Positions 1 to 8,145 of a stretch of 64,000 nucleotides of DNA are shown here, in pieces; within the stretch, counting starts at the first letter, position 1; the number at the start of each line of letters is the position of its first letter. The notes below the pieces were generated by a model. It searched no databases. It had not been told where the DNA came from and saw only the letters and a program-made list of their open reading frames with translations. Made by a program: the position numbers and the translations under genes. The DNA lies in assembly GCA_012798135.1 (NCBI GenBank), contig JAAZNU010000037.1, forward strand, positions 62,001 to 126,000. The letters run 5' to 3'. The DNA comes from Veillonellaceae bacterium. GTDB lineage: Bacteria > Bacillota_C > Negativicutes > UBA1444.

Positions 1-786
1 CACGACGGTTGCCAGGTAATGCAAGCTTTTCATGCGTCCTTCGATCTTAAAGCTCTCGACTCCAGCCGCCGCCAGCGCCGGCAGGTCGTCCAGCAGACAC
101 AGGTCCCGCGAATTCAGGATATAGGTGCCCCGTTCGTCTTCGGCCACCGGAAAATATTGCCCGGATCGCTTCTCTTCCACCAACGCATAACGCCAGCGGC
201 AGGGCTGGGCGCACTCGCCGCGGTTCGCCTCCCGGCCGGTCATATAGGCGCTCATCAGGCACCGGCCCGAATAGGACACGCACATCGCGCCATGCACAAA
301 ACATTCCAGCTCCAGCGCTACCCGCTGCCGAATCTCATGGATCTCCGACAGCGACAGCTCCCGGGCCAGAACAATCCGGCTCGCGCCTTGCTCCTGCCAG
401 AACAGCGCCGACTGCCAGTTGGTCGTGTTGGCCTGCGTACTGATGTGTACCGGCAGTTCGGGCACGACCTCCCGGGCGGTCCGGAATACACCGGGATCCG
501 CCACCAAAATCGCGTCGCAGCCGATTTCCGCCAATAGCCGTAAGAAATCCGGCAATTGCCGCATTTCTTCGTTATGGGGGAACATATTCACGGTCACATA
601 CACTTTACGTTGACGGTCATGGGCATAGCGGCAAGCTTCGGCCAGTTCCGCCGCCGAAAAATTCTCGGCGAACGCCCGCAGACCAAAAATTTTGCCGCCC
701 AGATATACGGCATCGGCCCCATAAGCCAGCGCAATTTTCAGTCGTTCCATGTCGCCGGCCGGCGCCAATAATTCAGGCAATTTCAA
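1..786 (-). CDS. Peptidase U32 family protein (RlhA/TrhP-like), partial
   Basis: Only the first 262 codons are in the window; the C-terminal part runs off the left edge. The translation starts LKLPELLAPAGDMERLK and carries hallmark U32 stretches: GADAVYLGG near residue 30, an ISTQANTTNWQSA stretch, and CFVHGAMCVSYSGRC followed by a GECAQPCRW cysteine motif. Family members are collagenase-like proteins, and several are now known to be tRNA or 23S rRNA hydroxylation factors, so a role in RNA modification is more likely than proteolysis. The start is a TTG, chosen because a purine-rich GGGAAGTGAGGA lies just upstream at the end of mltG and the N-terminus matches the family. The gene is 9 nt downstream of mltG and probably in the same transcript. 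The exact subfamily cannot be set from this fragment. Confidence 0.88.
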   Translation of the reverse strand, partial: MKLPELLAPAGDMERLKIALAYGADAVYLGGKIFGLRAFAENFSAAELAEACRYAHDRQRKVYVTVNMFPHNEEMRQLPDFLRLLAEIGCDAILVADPGVFRTAREVVPELPVHISTQANTTNWQSALFWQEQGASRIVLARELSLSEIHEIRQRVALELECFVHGAMCVSYSGRCLMSAYMTGREANRGECAQPCRWRYALVEEKRSGQYFPVAEDERGTYILNSRDLCLLDDLPALAAAGVESFKIEGRMKSLHYLATVV

Positions 787-795
787 GCAGTATCC

Positions 796-1866
796 TCACT
801 TCCCGATTTGTCCAATCGCCGCCTCGTGCTCGGCCAAAGTCCGACTAAAGCGATGGCCGCCGGTTTTCCCGTCCACTACGAAATACAGCCAGTCGCCTGC
901 CGCCGGATTCAATGCAGCCTCGATGGACGCCAGTCCCGGATTGGCCACCGGCCCCGGCGGCAATCCCTGATGGAGATACGTATTATAGGGCGAAGGCAGC
1001 TGAGTGTCGGCAATCGTCAGTTCTTCCTTGGGATAGCCAAGAATGTATTGAATCGTCGCGCAGGACTGCAATGGCATCTCCAACTGCAGCCGGTTCAGGA
1101 ATACACGTGCAACCATCGACCGTTCCTGCGGCAGCTGGGCCTCCCGTTCGATCAGCGAGGCCAGCACAATCACCTCATAGGTTGACAGCCCGCTGGCCCG
1201 CGCTTTTTCCTGCAACTCCGGGGTAAAGCGTTTCTGGAACTCCCGGGCCATGGTCTGTAAAATTTCTTCTTCGCCGGTCCCTTTGTTGATGCGATAGGTT
1301 TCCGGAAACAGGAATCCTTCCGCCCGATACTTCACCCCGGGCCGTGCAGGTTCCCGGTCAAACGGCGCATATGTCTGCGCCAACGACAAAAAGCGTTCCT
1401 TCCGGGCCAACCCCTTCTCTTCCAGCAACGCGGCGATCTGTTCGACGGTATACCCTTCGGGGACTGTGAACTGCGCGTACACCGTTTCGCCTTTTGCCAT
1501 GATCTCGATCATCCGGCGTACATCCATGCTGCGGGAAAGTTCATACTCGCCGGCCTGCAGCGACTTATCGAGTCCCGCCCGTTTCGCCGCGACCAGGAAT
1601 GCGGTTTTGTCCCGTATCAGCCCCCTGTCCCACAGGATGCCTGCGATATCGCCGGTCGTCATCCCCGCCTGGACCCGAATCGTCACGGCCTTGACATCGG
1701 CCGGCGATACGGAAGCCAGTTGCCGGGAGTACCAACTGAACGCCAGCATGCTCCCGCCGAACAACAACAGAACCGCCGCTGCCGCCAACAGGCGGGTCGA
1801 CGGTCCCTTGTCAGGCGATTTGCCGGAATCCCTTCTCAAGAAAAAAAGAAGCCGGTCAGGCTTCAT
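796..1866 (-). CDS. mltG: Endolytic transglycosylase MltG (YceG-like)
   Basis: 356 residues. A cytoplasmic basic N-terminus is followed by one membrane segment at about residues 27-45 and an extracytoplasmic YceG domain. Visible family motifs are FLFPETY, the catalytic-glutamate segment ASLIEREAQ, and the C-terminal PYNTYLHQGLPPGP and ALNPA blocks. MltG cleaves nascent glycan strands inside the chain and is thought to set glycan length or end polymerisation at the membrane. The start overlaps the end of the DUF1292 gene by 11 nt and has no strong Shine-Dalgarno of its own, which suggests translational coupling. The arrangement DUF1292-mltG-U32 downstream of alaS-ireB-ruvX is common in Clostridia and Negativicutes. 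Confidence 0.95.
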   Translation of the reverse strand: MKPDRLLFFLRRDSGKSPDKGPSTRLLAAAAVLLLFGGSMLAFSWYSRQLASVSPADVKAVTIRVQAGMTTGDIAGILWDRGLIRDKTAFLVAAKRAGLDKSLQAGEYELSRSMDVRRMIEIMAKGETVYAQFTVPEGYTVEQIAALLEEKGLARKERFLSLAQTYAPFDREPARPGVKYRAEGFLFPETYRINKGTGEEEILQTMAREFQKRFTPELQEKARASGLSTYEVIVLASLIEREAQLPQERSMVARVFLNRLQLEMPLQSCATIQYILGYPKEELTIADTQLPSPYNTYLHQGLPPGPVANPGLASIEAALNPAAGDWLYFVVDGKTGGHRFSRTLAEHEAAIGQIGK

Positions 1867-2197
1867 AAGGTTCGGAATCCATCAGCTTCTCATAAGCCTC
1901 GCAGACCTTGTCGTATTCGGGATCTTCGGGATCGATGAAAACGAAAGACTGTTCACCGTTCGCCAAAGTTTCCAGGCGAGCGATCTCCACCTCGCATTCG
2001 TCCTCGCAACCGCAGGACTCATCGCCGCAGCCGCAGCCGGCGCTTTCGTCTTCAAGCTCCTCTTCATCGTCAATGTAGACCAGAATCGCATATTTCTTAT
2101 CGCCGATATCGATATACCGATGAACGTAATACTCATTTCCCTCTTCGTCCGTAAATATCTCGACCTCTTCCGTCTCGTCATGTTCAAAATCCGACAT
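1856..2197 (-). CDS. DUF1292 acidic protein with a Cys-rich insert
   Basis: 113 residues, very acidic, starting MSDFEHDETEEVEIF. This matches the DUF1292 family (YrzB-like), small acidic proteins of unknown function commonly found between ruvX and mltG in Firmicutes. A GCGCGDESCGCEDEC segment in the middle holds six cysteines among acidic residues and could bind metal; it interrupts the usual strand pattern of the family and may be lineage-specific. I chose the ATG at 2197 because a GAGGTG ribosome binding site lies 6 nt upstream; a GTG 12 nt further upstream has no such signal. A promoter-like pair lies about 30-60 nt upstream. Function is not known. Confidence 0.85.
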   Translation of the reverse strand: MSDFEHDETEEVEIFTDEEGNEYYVHRYIDIGDKKYAILVYIDDEEELEDESAGCGCGDESCGCEDECEVEIARLETLANGEQSFVFIDPEDPEYDKVCEAYEKLMDSEPYEA

Positions 2198-2227
2198 AAT
2201 ACACCTCACAATAAATAATGTGATTTA

Positions 2228-2256
2228 ATGGTATACTATAAAACTTTGGCTGTCAA
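2228..2256 (-). promoter_or_regulatory. Sigma-70-type promoter for DUF1292-mltG-U32
   Basis: On the minus strand a consensus TTGACA (2256-2251) is followed after 17 nt by TACCAT (2233-2228). TATACC offers an alternative -10 at 15 nt spacing. A TCACA/TGTGA inverted repeat lies between the -10 and the DUF1292 ribosome binding site. Confidence 0.6.
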
Positions 2257-2270
2257 TGCTCCCGCCCGCA

Positions 2271-2708
2271 TCATTCCGGCGCAGCCTGAAGCCGGTTGGC
2301 GCGGCGATCCAGATATCCCTGCAAAATCACTACCGCGGCAACCTTATCCACCACCCGGCGCCGTTTCGCCCGGCTGATATCGGCGCCGATCAGCATCCGC
2401 TGTGCGACCGCGGTCGTCAGACGCTCATCCCAGTATTCCACGGGAATTCCCGGAATCCTCTCCTGCAGACGGTCACCGATGCCACGGACTTTTGACGCCA
2501 TTTCGCCGTAACTGCCATCCATATTGCGGGGAAGACCAATGACGACCAGCGTGATCTGGTGATCGTGCACCAGCTTGTCAATCTCCGCCAAATCTTTTTC
2601 CGTTCCCCGACTGTTGATGACACACAGTCCCTGCGCCGTCATCATCAGTTCGTCGCTGACCGCCACGCCGATTCGTTTCTCGCCCAGATCGAGCGCCAAA
2701 ACCCGCAT
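2271..2708 (-). CDS. ruvX: Putative pre-16S rRNA nuclease RuvX/YqgF
   Basis: 145 residues with the YqgF/RuvX RNase H-like fold. The N-terminus MRVLALDLGEKRIGVAVSD holds the first catalytic aspartate. IGLPRNMDGS, the YWDERLTT segment and a final D..AA.VILQGYLD motif follow. The protein is linked to maturation of the 16S rRNA 5' end and possibly Holliday junction processing. The ATG at 2708 was chosen because GGGGAGG lies 8 nt upstream and it begins exactly at the conserved N-terminus; the longer open frame upstream runs through a terminator hairpin. It sits between ireB and the DUF1292 gene, the usual order in Clostridia. Confidence 0.94.
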   Translation of the reverse strand: MRVLALDLGEKRIGVAVSDELMMTAQGLCVINSRGTEKDLAEIDKLVHDHQITLVVIGLPRNMDGSYGEMASKVRGIGDRLQERIPGIPVEYWDERLTTAVAQRMLIGADISRAKRRRVVDKVAAVVILQGYLDRRANRLQAAPE

Positions 2709-2734
2709 ATCATCAACCTCCCCGGTCCATCCTG

Positions 2735-2768
2735 AAAAAAAGGCCGCCGTGAAAATCCTCACAGCGGC
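2735..2768 (-). terminator. Rho-independent terminator after ireB
   Basis: Minus-strand hairpin: GCCGCTGTGA pairs with TCACGGCGGC (one G-U) around a 6-nt loop, followed by seven T. It ends about 27 nt before the ruvX start, so it may act as a partial terminator or attenuator inside the ireB-ruvX unit. Confidence 0.8.
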
Positions 2769-2784
2769 AATGCTCCACTAAATC

Positions 2785-3108
2785 TCAACGATCCTTCAGG
2801 TAAAAGCGCACCAATTCCTCCAGCAGCTCATCCCGCTCCACGCGGCGGATCTGGCTGCGCGCCTCTTTGAAGTTCGTAATGTAGGTGGGATCGCCGGACA
2901 GCAAATATCCCACCAACTGGTTGATCGGATTATAGCCCTTTTCTTTCAGGGCTGCATATACGGCGTCCAAAATTTTGCCGGCTTCGGTCTTTTCCTTTTC
3001 GACAGTGAACTTCATTGTCGCATCAAAAGCCGTGGCCGAAGACTCCACGCCGAGGTTCTCGCCGACCTCCAATGGTTTGTGAATGGTCTCATCGGCGGAA
3101 AAACTCAT
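2785..3108 (-). CDS. IreB family regulatory phosphoprotein (DUF965/YrzL)
   Basis: 107 residues, beginning [12 protein letters not shown]. The second half holds the conserved IreB core: [28 protein letters not shown] followed by [22 protein letters not shown] (read here as two segments). In Enterococcus faecalis, IreB is a small dimeric substrate of the Ser/Thr kinase IreK and negatively affects cephalosporin resistance; in other Firmicutes the role is less clear. The N-terminus is about 20 residues longer than in short family members. An ATG 9 nt upstream is also possible, but the AAGGGG ribosome binding site is better placed for this one. It lies between alaS and ruvX, the standard location, and is followed by a terminator. 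Confidence 0.9.
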   Translation of the reverse strand: MSFSADETIHKPLEVGENLGVESSATAFDATMKFTVEKEKTEAGKILDAVYAALKEKGYNPINQLVGYLLSGDPTYITNFKEARSQIRRVERDELLEELVRFYLKDR

Positions 3109-3200
3109 CCTGGTCATCCCCTTCCTGAAGCCCCTGCTCCATTGTTGCTGTTAATATTTTATTCGCTTTTGACGGACAGGTTCCTGCCGCAAACCGAGAA

Positions 3201-5810
3201 TTACTTTGCCTGCTTTTCCAGGATCGACGCGACCAGCGCCAGAGCTTCTGCCAATTTTTCCGGCTTCTTGCCGCCGGCCTGAGCCATTTCCGGCCGTCCG
3301 CCGCCGCCGCCGCCCGCCGCGGCCGACACTTCCTTGACGATATTGCCGGCGTGAACGCCGTGGGCGACTGCTTCCTTACCGGCCATCGACACGAAATTCA
3401 CCTTGTCGCCGACAACAGCGCCCAGCACCACCACGCCGCCGGCGATGCCGTCACGAATCCGGTCGGCGATGGAACGCAATTCGTCCATATCCGGCGCGGT
3501 CACCGCCGCCGCGACATAGCGGATTCCTTTTACATCCCGCACCTGTTGCAGCAATTCCTGCACGATGCCCTGGGATAGCTGCTTCTGCAGAGCTGCAATT
3601 TCCCGTTCCAGTTCGCGCGTTTGATTCTGCGAAATCTCCAGGCGGCCGACCAACTCTTCCGGCCGGGTTTTCAGCAGTTGCGCCGCCTGTTCCAGAATTG
3701 CCTCCCGCTGATTTGCGTACTCCAATGCCGCCAATCCGGTGACGGCCTCGATCCTACGCAGGCCCGCGCCAACGCTGGATTCGCCGACAATCTTGAACTG
3801 GCCAATCTCACCCGTTGAGTTTACATGGGTACCGCCGCACAATTCCTTGGAAATATCGCCAACAATCACCACCCGGACCTTTTCGCCGTATTTTTCGCCG
3901 AACAGGGCCATGGCTCCCATCTGTTTGGCCATGTCCTGACTGGTCTCGATGGTGCCGACGTTGGTATCCATTAGGATCGCCCGGTTCACTTTCCGCTCCA
4001 CCGTAGCGATTTCTTCGGGGGTCATCGCGGAAAAATGGGAAAAGTCGAAACGCAGACGATCCGGACCGACGTAGGAGCCGGCCTGGTTGACATGCGTCCC
4101 CAAAACCTGGCGTAATGCCGCCTGGAGTAAATGCGTCGCCGTATGGTTCCGGGCGCTGGCAGCGCGACGGTCCCCATCTAGATCAATTTTTACGGAATCT
4201 CCCTGTTTCAGGAAGCCTTCGGTGACCTGTCCCAAATGATAAACTGTTCCGTCCGGCAGTTTGCGGGTCGTGGACACCTCCACTTTCCCCAACGGGCCGG
4301 TCAACACGCCAATGTCGCCGACCTGGCCGCCGCCTTCCGCATAAAATGGCGTCACATCCAAGATGACCGCTACCTCTTCGCCGTCCCGCGTTTCCGCGAC
4401 AATCCGGCCTTCGCGGAACATACCGACCACCGTTGCGTCGGTCGTCGAATAATCCACCCGCAGCTTGTCGGTGCCCAATCCGGACAAATCCGGAATCACC
4501 ACGGCGGCCGCCTCTTCCTGACGCGCCGCCCGGGCCCGTTCACGCTGCTCGCTCATTGCGTGGTCGAAACCGGCCTTGTCCAGCTTCAGACCCTGCTCGG
4601 ACAAAATTTCGTCCGTCAATTCCCAGGGAAACCCGAAGGTATCATACAATTTGAAAATAACCGCCCCGTCCAGCGTATCCCCGCCGTTCGCCTTGAGAGT
4701 CTCAATCTGCTGACTCAGCAATTCGGTGCCTTGCGCCAGTGTTTCACTGAACCGGGCTTCCTCCAGCTGGATAATCTTTTTGATATAGTCGCGTTTTTCG
4801 CCAATGTCCGGGTAGGGCAACCGGAAAATCTCGGCCACCACATCCACGATATCCGCCAGGAAGGCCTGCTCGATTCCCAACAACCGGCCATGACGAACGG
4901 CGCGGCGCAACAGCCGGCGTAACACGTAGCCACGGCCCTCGTTGGAGGGCAGAATCCCGTCGGAAATCATGACCGTTACGCTGCGGACATGGTCGGCGAT
5001 CACTTTCAACGATACGTCGGTACGGGCCTGTTTGCCATACTCGACGCCCGCTACCTTCATCGTATGCTCGATGATGGGAAACAACAGATCCGTCTCGAAA
5101 TTGGACCGCTTGTTCTGCAATACCGAAGCAATCCGCTCCAGGCCGGCGCCGGTGTCGATATTTTTCTTCTCCAGCGGCGTGTAGGTTCCGTCGTCGTTAC
5201 GATTAAACTGGGTAAACACCAGATTCCAGATTTCCAGATAACGGTCGCAATTGCAGCCCACCGCACAATCGGGCTTGCCACAGCCCCGTTCCTCGCCGAG
5301 ATCGACATAAATTTCCGAACAGGGGCCGCAGGGACCGGTACCAATCTCCCAGAAATTATCCTCCATCCGGATAATCCGTTCCGGCGCCAGACCAATGTCC
5401 TTATTCCAGATCCCAAAAGCCTCATCGTCATCGGTATAAATTGTTACCCAAAGTTTTTCCGGGTCCAGGCCCAGCTCCTTGGTCACAAATTCCCAACCCC
5501 AGGCAATGGCTTCTTTTTTAAAATAATCACCGAATGAAAAATTGCCGAGCATTTCAAAAAAAGTATGATGCCGAGCAGTCCGGCCGACATTCTCGATGTC
5601 ACCCGTCCGGATGCAGCGCTGCGAAGTGGCGATCCGCAAATGCGGCGGCTTCATCTTGCCGGTAAAAAAAGGTTTGAACGGCGCCATGCCGGCGCCAATC
5701 AGCAACAAGCTCGGATCATTGTCCGGGACCAAGGGGTAGCTGGGCAGGATTAAATGATCCTTGCCCGCGAAAAACTGCAGAAATTTTTGTCTCAATTCAT
5801 TTCCGGTCAT
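3201..5810 (-). CDS. alaS: Alanine--tRNA ligase
   Basis: 869 residues, normal length for AlaRS. The class II aminoacylation core is at the N-terminus (ARHHTFFEMLGNFSFGDYF and the EIGTGPCGPCSEIY segment). The editing domain carries the HTATHLL zinc motif and the CGGTH motif near residue 665. A C-terminal C-Ala domain ends in a GGGGGGRPEMAQAGG stretch. It charges tRNA-Ala and hydrolyses mischarged Ser- and Gly-tRNA-Ala. The start has GGAGG 7 nt upstream. The gene is transcribed from its own near-consensus promoter with a leader of only about 35 nt, too short for a T-box. ireB follows after 92 nt. Confidence 0.98.
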   Translation of the reverse strand: MTGNELRQKFLQFFAGKDHLILPSYPLVPDNDPSLLLIGAGMAPFKPFFTGKMKPPHLRIATSQRCIRTGDIENVGRTARHHTFFEMLGNFSFGDYFKKEAIAWGWEFVTKELGLDPEKLWVTIYTDDDEAFGIWNKDIGLAPERIIRMEDNFWEIGTGPCGPCSEIYVDLGEERGCGKPDCAVGCNCDRYLEIWNLVFTQFNRNDDGTYTPLEKKNIDTGAGLERIASVLQNKRSNFETDLLFPIIEHTMKVAGVEYGKQARTDVSLKVIADHVRSVTVMISDGILPSNEGRGYVLRRLLRRAVRHGRLLGIEQAFLADIVDVVAEIFRLPYPDIGEKRDYIKKIIQLEEARFSETLAQGTELLSQQIETLKANGGDTLDGAVIFKLYDTFGFPWELTDEILSEQGLKLDKAGFDHAMSEQRERARAARQEEAAAVVIPDLSGLGTDKLRVDYSTTDATVVGMFREGRIVAETRDGEEVAVILDVTPFYAEGGGQVGDIGVLTGPLGKVEVSTTRKLPDGTVYHLGQVTEGFLKQGDSVKIDLDGDRRAASARNHTATHLLQAALRQVLGTHVNQAGSYVGPDRLRFDFSHFSAMTPEEIATVERKVNRAILMDTNVGTIETSQDMAKQMGAMALFGEKYGEKVRVVIVGDISKELCGGTHVNSTGEIGQFKIVGESSVGAGLRRIEAVTGLAALEYANQREAILEQAAQLLKTRPEELVGRLEISQNQTRELEREIAALQKQLSQGIVQELLQQVRDVKGIRYVAAAVTAPDMDELRSIADRIRDGIAGGVVVLGAVVGDKVNFVSMAGKEAVAHGVHAGNIVKEVSAAAGGGGGGRPEMAQAGGKKPEKLAEALALVASILEKQAK

Positions 5811-5850
5811 GCTCTAACCTCCATTGTCCTAAAGGGCGCATTCTCCGTGA

Positions 5851-5880
5851 ATTATACCTAATTTAGCGAACTCTTGTCAA
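5851..5880 (-). promoter_or_regulatory. Promoter of alaS
   Basis: Minus-strand TTGACA (5880-5875) and TATAAT (5856-5851) are both perfect consensus hexamers, with an 18-nt spacer. It lies about 40 nt before the alaS start. Confidence 0.85.
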
Positions 5881-5904
5881 TTTGCCGCGTAACCGGCGGC
5901 AACG

Positions 5905-5930
5905 GAAAAAGGAGCCGTTTGCCGGCTCCT
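5905..5930 (-). terminator. Rho-independent terminator of the isc operon
   Basis: Minus-strand hairpin GGAGCCG/CGGCTCC with a 5-nt loop, followed by TTTTT, 43 nt after the iscU stop codon and just before the alaS promoter. Confidence 0.88.
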
Positions 5931-5939
5931 TGAAAACAG

Positions 5940-5964
5940 CAGATGTTCCTTTATCAACAGCTTG
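5940..5964. repeat. Diverged copy of the short repeat found near 52.1-52.3 kb
   Basis: This 25-nt stretch in the iscU-alaS intergenic region matches the core of the repeat at 52135-52167 and 52271-52303 at 22 of 25 positions, sharing CAGATG and CCTTTATCAACAGC. It is a fragment, and no second arm is visible here. Confidence 0.5.
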
Positions 5965-5973
5965 AAGAAAAAA

Positions 5974-6348
5974 TCAGCCGTTCGGATGTTTCCCCATATA
6001 ATCCTTGATCGCGGCGTGCACGGCATCGGCCGCCAGATTGGAACAGTGCATCTTGACCGGCGGCAGGCCATCGAGTGCTTCCGCCACCGCTTCATTCGTG
6101 ACCCGCAGGGCATCGTCCAGGCTCTTCCCCTTGACCATTTCCGTGACCATGCTGCTGGTGGCGATCGCCGCTCCGCAGCCGAAAGTCTGGAATTTTACGT
6201 CCTCAATGATTCCGTTCTCCACCTTGAGGAAAATCTTCATGATATCGCCGCACTTGGCATTGCCAACCTCACCGATGCCGTCGGCGTCCGACAGTTCTCC
6301 AACATTGCGCGGATTGGAAAAATGGTCCATTACTTTTTGCGAATACAT
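5974..6348 (-). CDS. iscU: Fe-S cluster scaffold protein IscU/NifU-like
   Basis: 124 residues, starting MYSQKVMDHFSNPRN. Three conserved cluster ligands are present: Cys33 (in AKCGD with Asp35), Cys58 (FGCGAA) and Cys102 (MHCSNL). The protein assembles Fe-S clusters using sulfur from IscS. It lies 2 nt after iscS in an iscR-iscS-iscU operon; no hscA, hscB or fdx follows, which is normal for Clostridia and Negativicutes. The ATG at 6348 was taken over a longer frame because the conserved N-terminus begins there and GGGGGT precedes it. Confidence 0.96.
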   Translation of the reverse strand: MYSQKVMDHFSNPRNVGELSDADGIGEVGNAKCGDIMKIFLKVENGIIEDVKFQTFGCGAAIATSSMVTEMVKGKSLDDALRVTNEAVAEALDGLPPVKMHCSNLAADAVHAAIKDYMGKHPNG

Positions 6349-6350
6349 GC

Positions 6351-7580
6351 TCAAGACCCCCTGATTGCACATTCAGATTCTTTGCAGGAAGTGGAATCGC
6401 AACGTTGCGCCGCCGCGCCGCGTGTCGCATACAGTGGGGACATCCGGCGCAGACGGTCGACGATGGCGGGAAACTCCACCAGAAAATAATCCACTTCTTC
6501 TTCCGTATTATCGTCACCCAGCGTCAGCCGCAGCGACCCGTGCGCCGTGGCATGGTCCAACCCCATCGCCAGCAACACGTGGGAGGGGTCGAGCGAGCCG
6601 GAAGTGCAGGCTGATCCGCTGGATGCGGCAATTCCCTTCATATCCAGATTCAGCAGCAGGGACTCACCCTCCACATAAATGACGCTGACGTTGACATTTC
6701 CCGGCAGCCGTTCCGTCGGATGACCATTCAGCTTGATTTCCGGGACAGTCGACAGAATTCCTGACAGCAACCGGTCGCGCAGGCGCGTCGTATAGCTGAC
6801 CTTTTCCGGCATTCCCAACCGGGCTTTCTCCGCCGCCATTCCGAGACCGACAATTCCGGGCACGTTTTCGGTCCCCGGCCGCAAATGCCGTTCCTGGCCG
6901 CCGCCCTGCTGCACGGAGCGCAGCCGGACTCCCTTGCGGACATACAAGGCGCCGATCCCCTTCGGCGCGTTAAACTTATGACCGGACATCGTGAGCAGGT
7001 CAATGTTCATTTCTTTGACGTCAATCGGCCAGTTGCCGACCGCCTGCACGGCATCGGTATGGAAATAAATCTTCCGCTCCCTGGCCAGTGCGCCAATTTC
7101 GGCAATCGGCTGGATCGTTCCCACTTCATTGTTGGCGAACATGACGCTGATCAAAATTGTTTCCCGCTTGATCGCCTTCTTCACGGCCTCGACGCTGACC
7201 CGGCCGTACTCGTCGACCGGCAGCACCGTCACGTCGAAGCCTTCCTTTTTCAGCTGTTCACACGGCTCCAACACCGCGTGATGCTCCACCGCCGACGTGA
7301 TGATGTGGTTGCCTTGGTTCCGGTTGGCGTAGGCCACGCCTTTCAGCGCGATATTATCCGCCTCGGTCCCGCCCGATGTAAAAAAGATTTCCGTCGTCTG
7401 GGCATTAATCAATTTTGCCACCTGTTCGCGGGCCACGTCCACCGCCTGTCGCGCTTGCCGGCCAAAGCTGTGAACGCTGCCGGGATTGCCGAAAAACTCG
7501 GTCATATATTCAAAAACCGCTTTCGCAATCACCGGGTCGGTCGGCGTCGTCGCCGCGTGATCAAAATACACTCGCTTCAT
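6351..7580 (-). CDS. iscS: Cysteine desulfurase IscS/NifS-like
   Basis: 409 residues, a PLP-dependent class V aminotransferase fold. It starts MKRVYFDHAATTP, has the PLP-binding lysine in TMSGHKFNAPKG, and the active-site cysteine loop SSGSACTSGSLDPSH. It removes sulfur from L-cysteine and passes it to IscU and other acceptors. The ATG overlaps the last base of the iscR stop codon (TAATG), so translation is coupled. The C-terminus ends with three extra cysteines in a short tail (QRCDSTSCKESECA), resembling some NifS proteins. A longer upstream frame exists but runs inside iscR and is not expected to be used. Confidence 0.96.
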   Translation of the reverse strand: MKRVYFDHAATTPTDPVIAKAVFEYMTEFFGNPGSVHSFGRQARQAVDVAREQVAKLINAQTTEIFFTSGGTEADNIALKGVAYANRNQGNHIITSAVEHHAVLEPCEQLKKEGFDVTVLPVDEYGRVSVEAVKKAIKRETILISVMFANNEVGTIQPIAEIGALARERKIYFHTDAVQAVGNWPIDVKEMNIDLLTMSGHKFNAPKGIGALYVRKGVRLRSVQQGGGQERHLRPGTENVPGIVGLGMAAEKARLGMPEKVSYTTRLRDRLLSGILSTVPEIKLNGHPTERLPGNVNVSVIYVEGESLLLNLDMKGIAASSGSACTSGSLDPSHVLLAMGLDHATAHGSLRLTLGDDNTEEEVDYFLVEFPAIVDRLRRMSPLYATRGAAAQRCDSTSCKESECAIRGS

Positions 7581-8038
7581 TATAATTGTTCGCCTCTTTC
7601 TTCGACTTCGTTCGACGGCTGCAACTCCGCACACAGACTGGCCAGGGAAATCGAGTCCAACGCCGAAGCGATGCTTTCGCCCATCTTCAGCCAGATATTC
7701 CGGCGGACACATTGCTCACTCTTCCCGCAATAGGGATTCTCCGCCCCTTTCTCCGCCAGGAGACAATCCACTGGGGCAATTGGTCCTTCCATGGCCCGGA
7801 CAATGTCGCCCACGCTAATCGCGGCCGAATCCTTAGCCAGCACATAACCGCCCTGGGCGCCACGGATGCTCCGCACATATCCGGCATTTCGCAAGCTCGA
7901 CATCAGCTGTTCCAGATAATGTTCCGACACCTGCTGCCGCTCGGCCACGTTGCGCAAGGCGACCGGTCCGTCGTTGCAATGCTGGGCGATATCCAGCATG
8001 GCAGCCACGCCGTAACGGCTTTTGGTTGATACTTTCAT
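7580..8038 (-). CDS. iscR: Rrf2 family Fe-S cluster regulator IscR-like
   Basis: 152 residues. A winged-helix DNA-binding domain occupies residues 1-80 (MKVSTKSRYGVAAM, then IRGAQGGYVLA as the wing). The cluster-binding loop holds Cys92, Cys104 and Cys110, the spacing expected for a [2Fe-2S]-type Rrf2 sensor. By analogy it represses its own operon when holo. It is the first gene of iscR-iscS-iscU. Three ATTCCGA half-sites in and after its promoter are the likely operator. A CymR-type (cysteine) regulator is an alternative, but CymR proteins lack these cysteines. Confidence 0.93.
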   Translation of the reverse strand: MKVSTKSRYGVAAMLDIAQHCNDGPVALRNVAERQQVSEHYLEQLMSSLRNAGYVRSIRGAQGGYVLAKDSAAISVGDIVRAMEGPIAPVDCLLAEKGAENPYCGKSEQCVRRNIWLKMGESIASALDSISLASLCAELQPSNEVEERGEQL

Positions 8039-8051
8039 AAACGCCCCTCTT

Positions 8052-8112
8052 ATTCCGAGTATTTTAATCGGAATTACGAATTAAATATAACATAAACACT
8101 CGGAATAGTCAA
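8052..8112 (-). promoter_or_regulatory. iscR promoter with repeated IscR-type half-sites
   Basis: On the minus strand TTGACT (8112-8107) and TATATT (8089-8084) are separated by 17 nt. ATTCCGA occurs directly after the -35 (8106-8100), and again downstream of the -10 as an inverted pair, ATTCCGA (8074-8068) and TCGGAAT (8058-8052), 9 nt apart. The positions suit autorepression by the Rrf2 protein encoded just downstream. Confidence 0.75.
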
Positions 8113-8145
8113 AGCGTTTTTTACTGGATGTTATCCCGATCCGGA

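Noticed and set aside
5811..5850. T-box leader for alaS
   Set aside because: The leader from the strong promoter is only about 35 nt, too short for a T-box structure.
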